In this document: positions 5,823 through 12,649 of the stretch, piece after piece | Layout of the letters: each line of letters starts with the position of its first letter | How positions within the stretch are numbered: the first letter of the stretch is position 1 | Assembly (NCBI GenBank): GCA_900770325.1 | Contig: CAAGKE010000144.1 | Span: 1 to 15,116, forward strand | Source of the DNA: Lachnospiraceae bacterium | GTDB taxonomy: Bacteria; Bacillota; Clostridia; Lachnospirales; Lachnospiraceae | Direction of reading: 5' to 3' | Length of the DNA: 15,116 nt | Notes under the pieces: generated by a model | What the model saw: the letters and a program-made list of their open reading frames with translations, nothing else | Databases searched by the model: none | What the model was told of the DNA's origin: nothing | Made by a program: the position numbers and the translations under genes

Positions 5823-8800
5823 ATGAACAGAGAGAGACAGGTACGGAAAACTGGAGAGACAATGCTTCTGGGCGGAGTGGAATACCGGATAGAAGGCGTA
5901 GAGGGCTGCGGCAGCAGCAGCATCGTGTACCGGGCAGTGTACCGGGATGAACTGAACCGGGACAGATTCCATCAGGTACTGATCAAGGAATTATTTCCCT
6001 TCAGCCAGCGTGGTGAGATCTGGCGCGATGAGGAAGGCTGTATTGTGACGGAAGCGGAAGGAAGGGAACTGATGGAAAATGCCAGAGAAAGCTTTGTACA
6101 GGGAAACAGAGCAAATCTGGAACTGCTGAGCCGGGATCCGGAGCAGATATCAGGAAATCTGAATTCTTATGAGGCATATGGAACCTGTTACTCTGTTTTG
6201 CCTGTGCATGGAGGAGAGAGCCTGGAAAAGCTGTTTTCCCAGGGAAAATACCGGTCTCTGGCAGCGGCGGCGGATGCCGTACTGAAGCTTCTGGATGCAC
6301 TGGAATGCTTTCACAGAGAACAGATCCTGCATCTTGATATCAGTCCGGATAATATATTAATGCTGAAAAAACAGGCGCTTCTGATTGATTATAACAGTAC
6401 ATGGTGCATGGATCAGCCGGAAAATACGTCCTTTTATTTCAGTGAAAAGGAGGGATATTCCGCCCCGGAGGTTTATCTGAAGAACCGTGAGGCAATCGGT
6501 CCGGCAACGGATCTGTATTCCGTATGTGCCGTTTTTTTCCGGATGGTCACCGGCAGAAGACTGGAGCCGGAGGAATATATGGGAAAAGGTCTTCGGAAAA
6601 GCTTTCCAAAAACCCTGGAAAGCTTTCAGGGACAGCCGGTGACGGCTGCGTATAAAACAGTGGAGATTCTGACGAAGGGCCTAAATATACTGCCCCGCAG
6701 GCGTTATCAGACGATTGATGCGCTTCGCCGCGATATCCGGGAACTGATTGCCCGGATAGAAGGAAAGGGGATTTCGCCCAGTGCTCTCTGGGAGGGCAGC
6801 CGGAAGACATATCTGGCCCGGAAACAACCGGACGGACAGTATCTGGACAGAACGATTTTTATGGAAATATCCGGCAGTGCTTCGGGTAAAGAGCAGGAAG
6901 AAAGGGGACAGATTTCGGATAAAGAGGAGAAAGCGCAGGAAAAAAAGAGATTACTTTCAGAAAAAGACTGCAGGGAAGCTCTCTTAGGCGGTGCCCGGAT
7001 CCTGTTAAAGGGAACCGGGGGTATGGGAAAGACACAGTATCTGTACCGGCTGTGGGGAGAAGGGGTAAAAAGCTATCACCCTGCCGCTCCGGTCATTCTG
7101 TATATCCCACTGGAGGATTATCAGCAATCCCAGGGCGCATCTGACTATATCCGTCATTTTATTCTGAGAAACCTGAAATTGTCGGAAGAGACAAATTCCA
7201 TGGAAGATGCGCTGCATGAGCTGGAACGGCTTTTTGCAGAGGCAGGAAAGGAAAACTGTCGTATCCTTCTTTTGCTGGATGGCCTGAATGAGGCAGGCAG
7301 CCAGAGGCAGAATCTGCTCCGTGAGATAGAAGAGCTTGGAAGATATGAGGGAGTAGGGATTCTGGTAACAGACCGGACAGACAGCGTGAAGAGGTATGGA
7401 CTTTCGGATTTTGAGACTGCCGGCCTGATGCCGTTGACGAAGGAGACGGTAAAAGAGGAATTAAGCAGATACCGTCTGGAATGCCCGGGAGAGAAAAAGC
7501 TGCAGGAGCTGCTCGGGAACCCCATGATGCTTTATCTGTACCGCAGCGCCAGTGTAATGTCCAGGGAAAACGGGGGAGAAATGCTTTGGAAGGCACCGGA
7601 AAACCTGAATGAAATGGTGGGTTTTTACATCGAAAATCTTCAGCGTCTTCAAAACCGCAGGGATTCCGGAAATGAATCCGGTCAGCTTGCCCATGACTAT
7701 CTGATGGAACAGCTTTTGCCGGCAATCGCAGGAGAACTGAAAAGAAGCAAAAAGACGATTCTGTCCATGGAGGAACTGTATCGTCTGACCAGTTATGATT
7801 ACCGGAATATGAAAAGTAAAGTCTTTGGTCTTGCTTTTCCCGGGTATATGGGAAAATCCCGTCTGATTCTGAATGGGATATCCAATGACAGAGAGTGGTT
7901 CGACTATGCGGTATCGGAGCAGCTGATGGGGCAGATGAACCTGCTGGAGCAGACGCCGGAGGGTAATTACAGGCTGATTCATGATAATTTTGTGGATTAT
8001 CTGGCCGGAAGATGGGCAGAAAACCAGAAAGTATGGAAAAAGTATCAGAGAAGATACGTATGGAAGCGCAATCTGGCAGGTTTTCTGGCGGTGGCAGTAC
8101 TGGCGGCCGGTGCAGCAGTGATCTATCAGAAACAGAAGCCTTCTGTAATTACGATTTCGGAAGAAGAGCGGAAGGAGCTGGGAAGCATTACCCGCAGCCT
8201 GAATGGGAATGTGGGCTGCTGGAATGGAGAAATACAGGCACAGTACCGGATACTGGAGGCAGCCGGGAAGGCAGAGGTACTGGATAATACTCCTTCCGGC
8301 CGGGAATATCTGCTGGAGGTGATCCGGGAGGCGGAAACTACGACTGCTACTTATTACAAAGGCTACTTCCGGGCCCCTTACAGCGATGATGCAGCCAGCC
8401 GCCAATACAATTATCTGGATACGGTAACCGGCATCTTTCCGGGGATATCAAAGGAAACCCTGAGCAAGGTGTATCTGGAACCGGAAGTACAGGCAGGAAA
8501 TCTGATGTACTGCATGGAGTTTTTAAGGCAGGCTTTCTGTGAGGAAGATAGCGAAAACTTTTGTTATTACAGGGAGGAACGGGAAAATCTGCTGTCAGCG
8601 TACGAGCAGTATCTGGAAGCAGTAACAGTGTATTATTATCTGATCTGTAATAAAGTCTATATTGGTCTGGATGAAGAGACACAGGAAGAGATAAAGCAGC
8701 AGATGATGAACATTGCATCCTTTCTGCCGGACAGGCTGAACTGGTCTGTGGGAGAAAAAACGGAAGAAGAACTGGAAAATCTCATGTATATTGCAGTGGA

Positions 8801-8885
8801 AAAGGATGGATCCGATATGAAGGCAGCCCGGTCAGGCCTGGCCAGATGCCGTATGGACATAGAGGAACTGGAATGGCCGTTATAG
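5823..8885 (+). CDS. Transmembrane Ser/Thr kinase-NACHT (STAND) NTPase fusion
   Basis: A 1020-residue multidomain protein. Residues ~18-312 are a Hanks-type kinase: glycine loop EGCGSSSIVY (27-36), ATP lysine K55 in VLIK, catalytic HLDISPDN (D172, N177; Arg of HRD replaced by Leu), metal Asp D189 in LIDYN (DFG degenerated), APE at 214-216 and helix-F Asp D230. All catalytic residues remain, so activity is plausible. A charged linker (~350-385) leads to an NTPase with Walker A GTGGMGKT (397-404), Walker B ILLLLDGLNE (481-490), a sensor-like VTDRTD (515-520), GNPMML (565-570) and RLIHDNFVDYLAG (717-729), which resembles the H-x-x-F-x-E-Y-L-A motif closing many NACHT modules. A basic stretch (739-749) precedes one membrane helix (751-768), so the C-terminal ~250 helical residues should lie outside the cell. 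AAAGGA lies six bases before the ATG. ATP-driven trans-envelope signalling is inferred; the ligand, substrate and output are unknown. Confidence 0.9.
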   Translation: MNRERQVRKTGETMLLGGVEYRIEGVEGCGSSSIVYRAVYRDELNRDRFHQVLIKELFPFSQRGEIWRDEEGCIVTEAEGRELMENARESFVQGNRANLELLSRDPEQISGNLNSYEAYGTCYSVLPVHGGESLEKLFSQGKYRSLAAAADAVLKLLDALECFHREQILHLDISPDNILMLKKQALLIDYNSTWCMDQPENTSFYFSEKEGYSAPEVYLKNREAIGPATDLYSVCAVFFRMVTGRRLEPEEYMGKGLRKSFPKTLESFQGQPVTAAYKTVEILTKGLNILPRRRYQTIDALRRDIRELIARIEGKGISPSALWEGSRKTYLARKQPDGQYLDRTIFMEISGSASGKEQEERGQISDKEEKAQEKKRLLSEKDCREALLGGARILLKGTGGMGKTQYLYRLWGEGVKSYHPAAPVILYIPLEDYQQSQGASDYIRHFILRNLKLSEETNSMEDALHELERLFAEAGKENCRILLLLDGLNEAGSQRQNLLREIEELGRYEGVGILVTDRTDSVKRYGLSDFETAGLMPLTKETVKEELSRYRLECPGEKKLQELLGNPMMLYLYRSASVMSRENGGEMLWKAPENLNEMVGFYIENLQRLQNRRDSGNESGQLAHDYLMEQLLPAIAGELKRSKKTILSMEELYRLTSYDYRNMKSKVFGLAFPGYMGKSRLILNGISNDREWFDYAVSEQLMGQMNLLEQTPEGNYRLIHDNFVDYLAGRWAENQKVWKKYQRRYVWKRNLAGFLAVAVLAAGAAVIYQKQKPSVITISEEERKELGSITRSLNGNVGCWNGEIQAQYRILEAAGKAEVLDNTPSGREYLLEVIREAETTTATYYKGYFRAPYSDDAASRQYNYLDTVTGIFPGISKETLSKVYLEPEVQAGNLMYCMEFLRQAFCEEDSENFCYYREERENLLSAYEQYLEAVTVYYYLICNKVYIGLDEETQEEIKQQMMNIASFLPDRLNWSVGEKTEEELENLMYIAVEKDGSDMKAARSGLARCRMDIEELEWPL

Positions 8886-9069
8886 AGGGAATATGGACGC
8901 TGCTGTTCACGTGCCGCTGTCCCGCAAGGTTTTTTCGCGCAGAATGCACCAAAATCCGGGGGCAGCAAGCGCGAAACTGCATAAAATGCAGTTTCTGTGA
9001 ATCGCGAAGCGTGTTACTGTGAACTATACGAACAGTAATAAAACAAACATATGGACAGGAGGAAACAGG
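8886..9069. other. Repeat-filled gap between the kinase-NACHT gene and the secreted-protein gene
   Basis: This gap contains GCTGCTGTTCACGTGCC (8900-8916), resembling the inverted GTTACTGTTCATGCGGC end of other copies, then a perfect hairpin at 8973-8995 (GAAACTGCAT, loop AAA, ATGCAGTTTC), and the repeat copy ending at 9039. The hairpin has no T run after it, so I do not call it a terminator. Transcription may continue into the next gene. Confidence 0.6.
8983..9039 (+). repeat. Dispersed repeat, copy E (direct repeat of 10057-10113)
   Basis: The 42 bases 8983-9024, from AAAATGCAGTTTCTGTG to GTTACTGTGAAC, match 10057-10098 at 40 positions. Each copy then continues with a spacer and an inverted GAAC(A/T)GTAA(T/C) end, so each copy closes with an imperfect palindrome. 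The two direct copies flank the secreted-protein gene and the small membrane ORF. Confidence 0.85.
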
Positions 9070-9840
9070 ATGAAAGCGAGAAAGTGGTTGACTGGTATTG
9101 TGGGAATCATGGTATTGACGATGGGGGCAGGAAGTGTATGCAGCGGAGAAGCTGCTGCCCCGTCAGAGGATTTTCAGAAGGTTGTGGATGAATATGCAGA
9201 GATTACGCTGCGCATGGATGAGGAGAGTGCTCTGGCAGATGCGGCGTATGCTTCGGTGGAGAAATATCTGGAGGCTCCCGGTCTGGACCAGTTGGAGGAG
9301 ACCGCAGGAGAAGTGGAGCAGGCCTTCCGGCAGTTTACGGAATGGTATTACGATCTGCCGGATTATGAAATGCCATTGGAGATTTCTGAACTGATTGAGG
9401 ATTATGATATCTATTATGAAGATTTTACAGTCTATGCATCAGAGGAAAAGGCACAGATCAGTGAGTATATTTATGATTTGGGCAATTTGTATGAGTATCT
9501 TAGTTATGAGGCCACCGATCTTCCCGTGACGGAGGAAATGTCCCATTATTTTGATATGATAAGGCAGTGCCAGGAGATTTATCGTAAATATATGTATACC
9601 GGCATAAATTACTGGTTTGCCGGCCGGTCTGAAGCGGAGCTGGCTTATGTGAAGGAAGCGGTGACGGACCAACTGGCTTCTTTTTACTCCGATGGGCATG
9701 AGTGGGACAGCAATCAGGCAAATGTGGAGGACAGACTGAATGCTTACCTGAATGAAATCGAAGATCTGCAGTTGGACTGGGATGCTTATCTTGGGGAGCG
9801 GGAAGCAGAAGTGAATAAGATGAAAAGGGAGCAGGGGTGA
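9070..9840 (+). CDS. Secreted all-helical protein next to the kinase-NACHT receptor
   Basis: I do not recognise a named family. From the ATG at 9070 the product is 256 residues. This start is preferred over an in-frame ATG at 9019 because AGGAGG (9057-9062) is seven bases upstream and a signal peptide begins directly (MKARKWLTGIVGIMVLTMGA). Cleavage is probably after the AAA at 28-30; C24 in GSVC is not a good lipobox. The mature part is acidic, Tyr-rich and predicted entirely helical, with a basic tail (KMKREQG). Residues ~174-212 show weak similarity to residues ~937-974 of the kinase-NACHT external domain, sharing a YxY, N, G, E, K, ASF, D and W pattern (about 11 identities, by eye). It could be a soluble paralogue or ligand of that domain. 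It lies 184 bases downstream of the kinase gene across a repeat, without a clear terminator between. Confidence 0.85.
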   Translation: MKARKWLTGIVGIMVLTMGAGSVCSGEAAAPSEDFQKVVDEYAEITLRMDEESALADAAYASVEKYLEAPGLDQLEETAGEVEQAFRQFTEWYYDLPDYEMPLEISELIEDYDIYYEDFTVYASEEKAQISEYIYDLGNLYEYLSYEATDLPVTEEMSHYFDMIRQCQEIYRKYMYTGINYWFAGRSEAELAYVKEAVTDQLASFYSDGHEWDSNQANVEDRLNAYLNEIEDLQLDWDAYLGEREAEVNKMKREQG

Positions 9841-9908
9841 CGACTGCGCTGGTGAGCCTGATTTTTCCGGCAATCAACTGGCTGATCGCGAGAAACCTTG
9901 TAGAGTAA
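9837..9908 (+). CDS. Possible 23-residue single-pass membrane peptide
   Basis: A GTG at 9837 overlaps the stop of the secreted-protein gene in the arrangement GTGA and opens a 23-codon ORF whose product has a hydrophobic stretch (TALVSLIFPAINWLIA) followed by Arg-Asn-Leu-Val-Glu. AGGGAG at 9826-9831, five bases upstream, is a reasonable ribosome site. Overlap suggests translational coupling. It could equally be a chance reading frame or the remnant of a longer membrane protein gene. Confidence 0.4.
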   Translation: MTTALVSLIFPAINWLIARNLVE

Positions 9909-10008
9909 AAGAACAGTAATTTCCTCAGAAGTTTTCAGCCGGCATGGAGCTATGGGTCAGCATTTCAGGACAAGCACGTACGGATAGGATGATGAATCTG
10001 ACAGAAAG

Positions 10009-10049
10009 CGATATATCGTTGTGAATATATACGGATATATCGTTTTTTT
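10009..10049 (+). terminator. Rho-independent terminator after the kinase/secreted-protein block
   Basis: CGATATATC (10009-10017) pairs with GATATATCG (10034-10042) across a 16-base loop, followed by seven T (10043-10049). It lies about 100 bases past the small membrane ORF and separates this block from the hydrogenase operon. Confidence 0.7.
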
Positions 10050-10056
10050 GTTGCAA

Positions 10057-10113
10057 AAAATGCAGTTTCTGTGCATCGCGAAACGTGTTACTGTGAACAA
10101 CATGAACTGTAAC
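10057..10113 (+). repeat. Dispersed repeat, copy F
   Basis: Direct copy of 8983-9039: 40 of 42 identical positions over 10057-10098, followed by AACATGAACTGTAAC. It starts just after the terminator T run. The left hairpin arm present at 8973-8982 is missing here. Confidence 0.85.
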
Positions 10114-10186
10114 CCTTTCAATGAAAACATAAGAAAAATCAAATGTTGATAAAAAAAGGAAAAATATGAGAAATAACCAAGAAAAA

Positions 10187-10236
10187 GAGTTAAAAAAATA
10201 ACATTTGTTGTAATAATAGATAAAATAATATATAAT
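10187..10236 (+). promoter_or_regulatory. Likely hydC promoter region with a weak Rex-like palindrome
   Basis: GAGTTAAAAAAATAACAT (10187-10204) matches the clostridial Rex consensus TTGTTAA-N4-TTAACAA at 10 of 14 defined positions by my alignment. Downstream, TTGTTG (10205-10210) and TATAAT (10231-10236) are separated by 20 bases, longer than the optimum. Rex is an NADH/NAD+ sensor that controls fermentative genes in clostridia, so it would suit a NADH-linked hydrogenase, but the region is so AT-rich that a chance match is quite possible. Confidence 0.35.
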
Positions 10237-10282
10237 CAAGAAATAATATTGCGCAAAATAAACAACATTAGGAGGACGAACT

Positions 10283-10765
10283 ATGCTTGATTCAACCTAT
10301 TATCAGAAAGCGGATGAGATCATCGCTTTTTATGGTAAAAAGCCTTCCTCGCTGATTCCGATTATGCAGGACATCCAGGGAGTGTACCGTTATCTTCCGG
10401 GAGAATTGCTGACTTATGTGGCACAGCAGATCGGTATCACGGAGGCAAAAGCTTACAGCGTGGCAACCTTCTATGAAAATTTCTCTTTTGAACCAAAGGG
10501 GAAATATGTCATAAAGGTATGTGACGGAACAGCCTGTCATGTGCGCAAATCGGCGCCTATTCTGGAGGCGTTTCAGAAGGAACTGGGGCTTAGTTCCAGG
10601 AAACACACGACGGACGATATGATGTTTACCGTGGAGACCGTTTCCTGCCTGGGTGCCTGCGGACTGGCACCTACGGTGATGGTAAATGAAGAAGTGCATC
10701 CGAGGATGACACCGGAAAAAGCCCTGGAACTGATTCATGAATTGAGAGGTGATAAGGATGATTAA
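10283..10765 (+). CDS. hydC: Electron-bifurcating [FeFe] hydrogenase, NuoE-like subunit HydC
   Basis: A 160-residue subunit of the 24-kDa/NuoE family with a helical N-terminus and a thioredoxin-fold [2Fe-2S] domain. The cluster ligands are visible: C80 and C85 in CDGTAC, and C122 and C126 in CLGAC. Length is normal. It transfers electrons within the cytoplasmic HydABC complex. AGGAGG at 10270-10275 lies seven bases before the ATG. Its stop overlaps the start of hydB by eight bases, which implies translational coupling. Gene order hydC-hydB-hydA is the same as in Thermotoga maritima. NuoE-like proteins also serve formate dehydrogenases, but the adjacent catalytic hydrogenase settles the assignment. 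Confidence 0.93.
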   Translation: MLDSTYYQKADEIIAFYGKKPSSLIPIMQDIQGVYRYLPGELLTYVAQQIGITEAKAYSVATFYENFSFEPKGKYVIKVCDGTACHVRKSAPILEAFQKELGLSSRKHTTDDMMFTVETVSCLGACGLAPTVMVNEEVHPRMTPEKALELIHELRGDKDD

Positions 10766-12638
10766 AAACAGAGAAGAATTGTTAATGGCCTGTGAGCAGG
10801 CAAAACAGGAAGTTGCCTCTTATGACTGCAGGATTCTGGTCTGTTCCGGCACCGGATGTATCGCGACGGGTTCTCAGAAAATATATGAGGAATTTCTGAA
10901 ACTGGCAGCAGATCTGCCGGGTGTGACCATTGACTTTGCCCCTCATGACGGCGGAAAACATGTGGGTGTGAAAAAAACAGGATGTCAGGGTGTCTGTGAA
11001 CTGGGACCGCTTGTGCGGATTCAGAAAGGGGATCAGACAGTCCAGTATACAAAGGTTCAGATTTCGGATTGCCGTGAAATTTTTGAGCGTACTGTTTTAG
11101 GAGATGGAGTGATCGAAAGTCTGCTTTATCATCAGAAGGACATTTCCTACAAGAGTCCGGAGGAAATTCCTTTTATTGCGAAGCAGACAAGAATTGTATT
11201 GGAAAACTGCGGAAAATTTGATGCGGAATCTTTTGATGAATATCTGGCCGGCGGCGGTTTCACTGCCTTCCAGAAAGCCCTGTTTGAGATGACGCCGGCG
11301 GAAGTAGTGGATGTGGTGGATCAGTCCGGTCTGAGAGGCCGCGGAGGCGGAGGATTCCCCACAGGGAGAAAGTGGAAACAGGTGGCAAGGCAGCCGGAAA
11401 AAGAGCGGTATGTAGTATGTAACGGTGATGAGGGAGATCCGGGTGCATTTATGGACGGTTCTGTGATGGAAGGAGATCCTTATAAGCTGATTGAAGGCAT
11501 GATGATTGCCGGTTACGCGGTGGGTTCTTCCAACGGATATATTTATGTGCGGGCGGAATATCCCATGTCTGTGGCGAGACTGCGCCATGCGATTTCTGAA
11601 CTGGAAAAGAGGAATATGCTTGGTGACAATATTCTGGGAACGGATTTCAGCTTCCATATGCATATCAACCGGGGAGCCGGTGCTTTCGTATGCGGTGAGG
11701 GAAGTGCTCTGACTGCTTCCATTGAAGGCAATCGGGGCATGCCGCGTGTGAAGCCGCCAAGAACGGTGGAAAAAGGTCTGTGGGAGAAACCTACTGTGCT
11801 GAATAACGTGGAAACTTATGCCAATGTACCCAGAATCGTTCTGGAGGGAGCTCAGTGGTATCGCAGTATTGGTACGGAAGGTACTCCGGGAACCAAGACC
11901 TTTTCTTTGACCGGTTCCATTCAGAATACGGGACTGATCGAGGTACCCATGGGTACTACGCTGCGGCAGATCATTTTTGATATCGGCGGCGGTATGAAGG
12001 ACGGAGGTACGTTTAAGGCCGTTCAGATCGGCGGTCCTTCCGGCGGATGTCTGACAGAACAGCAGCTGGATGTGCCGCTTGATTTTGAATCCATTAAGAA
12101 ATACGGGGCCATCGTAGGTTCCGGCGGTCTGGTGGTAATGGATGATCATACCTGTATGGTGGAAGTGGCCCGTTTCTTCATGAGCTTTACCCAGCGGGAA
12201 TCCTGTGGAAAATGTGTTCCATGCCGGGAAGGTACCAAGCGGATGCTGGAGATTCTGGAGAAGATCGTAGCCGGTAAGGGTGAACTGGAGGATCTGGACC
12301 GCCTGGAAGAGCTGGCTGAAATGGTAAAAAATATGGCACTTTGCGGACTGGGCAAGAGTGCACCGCTTCCGGTGCTGAGTACTCTGCGCACTTTTCGGGA
12401 TGAATATGTGGAACATATCGTGGAGAAGAAATGTAAGGCCAGGGTGTGTCAGGCAATGCGCCGTTTCGTGATCAATCCGGAATATTGTAAGGGCTGCGGC
12501 AAGTGTGCAAAGAACTGTCCGGTAGGAGCAATCACCGGTGTGCGCAAAGAAAGTTATCATATTGACCCAACCACCTGCATCAAGTGCTCAGCCTGCAAAG
12601 ATAACTGCGCATTTGATGCGGTTTACGTAGAAGCATAG
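10758..12638 (+). CDS. hydB: Electron-bifurcating [FeFe] hydrogenase, NuoF-like NADH/FMN subunit HydB
   Basis: A 626-residue flavoprotein subunit that binds NAD(H) and FMN. Order of domains: an N-terminal thioredoxin-like [2Fe-2S] domain (C29, C34, C76, C80); the NuoF core with glycine-rich LRGRGGGGFPTGRKW (~192-206), NGDEGDPGAF (~222-231) and the INRGAGAFVCGEG loop (~303-315); an SLBB-type segment; a [4Fe-4S] site in SCGKCVPC (C483, C486, C489) with C529; and a C-terminal two-cluster ferredoxin domain (C577, C580, C583, C587 and C607, C610, C613, C617). This complete set is typical of bifurcating HydB, in which FMN is thought to split electrons between NAD and ferredoxin. I chose the ATG at 10758; an in-frame GTG at 10749 is possible, but GAGAGG at 10744-10749 sits eight bases before the ATG. 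The hydA gene starts 12 bases after its stop. Confidence 0.95.
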   Translation: MIKNREELLMACEQAKQEVASYDCRILVCSGTGCIATGSQKIYEEFLKLAADLPGVTIDFAPHDGGKHVGVKKTGCQGVCELGPLVRIQKGDQTVQYTKVQISDCREIFERTVLGDGVIESLLYHQKDISYKSPEEIPFIAKQTRIVLENCGKFDAESFDEYLAGGGFTAFQKALFEMTPAEVVDVVDQSGLRGRGGGGFPTGRKWKQVARQPEKERYVVCNGDEGDPGAFMDGSVMEGDPYKLIEGMMIAGYAVGSSNGYIYVRAEYPMSVARLRHAISELEKRNMLGDNILGTDFSFHMHINRGAGAFVCGEGSALTASIEGNRGMPRVKPPRTVEKGLWEKPTVLNNVETYANVPRIVLEGAQWYRSIGTEGTPGTKTFSLTGSIQNTGLIEVPMGTTLRQIIFDIGGGMKDGGTFKAVQIGGPSGGCLTEQQLDVPLDFESIKKYGAIVGSGGLVVMDDHTCMVEVARFFMSFTQRESCGKCVPCREGTKRMLEILEKIVAGKGELEDLDRLEELAEMVKNMALCGLGKSAPLPVLSTLRTFRDEYVEHIVEKKCKARVCQAMRRFVINPEYCKGCGKCAKNCPVGAITGVRKESYHIDPTTCIKCSACKDNCAFDAVYVEA

Positions 12639-12649
12639 GAGGGACGCAT

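Larger units (their letters stand above)
9909..10282. other. Intergenic region between the kinase operon and the hydrogenase operon
   Basis: These 374 bases hold a terminator (10009-10049), a repeat copy (10057-10113) and a very AT-rich stretch (10114-10265) that must include the hydC promoter. I see no RNA gene or further coding sequence. Confidence 0.6.

Noticed and set aside
7461..8405. A 314-codon minus-strand frame inside the kinase-NACHT gene
   Set aside because: It overlaps motif-bearing coding sequence on the other strand, and its product has no coherent domain or start signal.
8973..8995. Perfect 10-bp hairpin considered as a terminator after the kinase gene
   Set aside because: It is not followed by a T run and belongs to the repeat family, so termination is not supported.
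9014..9045. TTACTG followed by TAATAA considered as a promoter for the secreted-protein gene
   Set aside because: The -35 match is weak and falls in the repeat end; the spacing and bases are not convincing.
9019..9069. Longer N-terminus for the secreted protein starting at 9019
   Set aside because: The extension is repeat-derived, lacks a ribosome site and would bury the signal peptide; the ATG at 9070 has AGGAGG at ideal spacing.
11097..12560. A 487-codon open frame on the minus strand opposite hydB
   Set aside because: It lies entirely within hydB, has no ribosome site, no recognisable domain and His/Ser/Arg-rich composition typical of antisense shadow frames.
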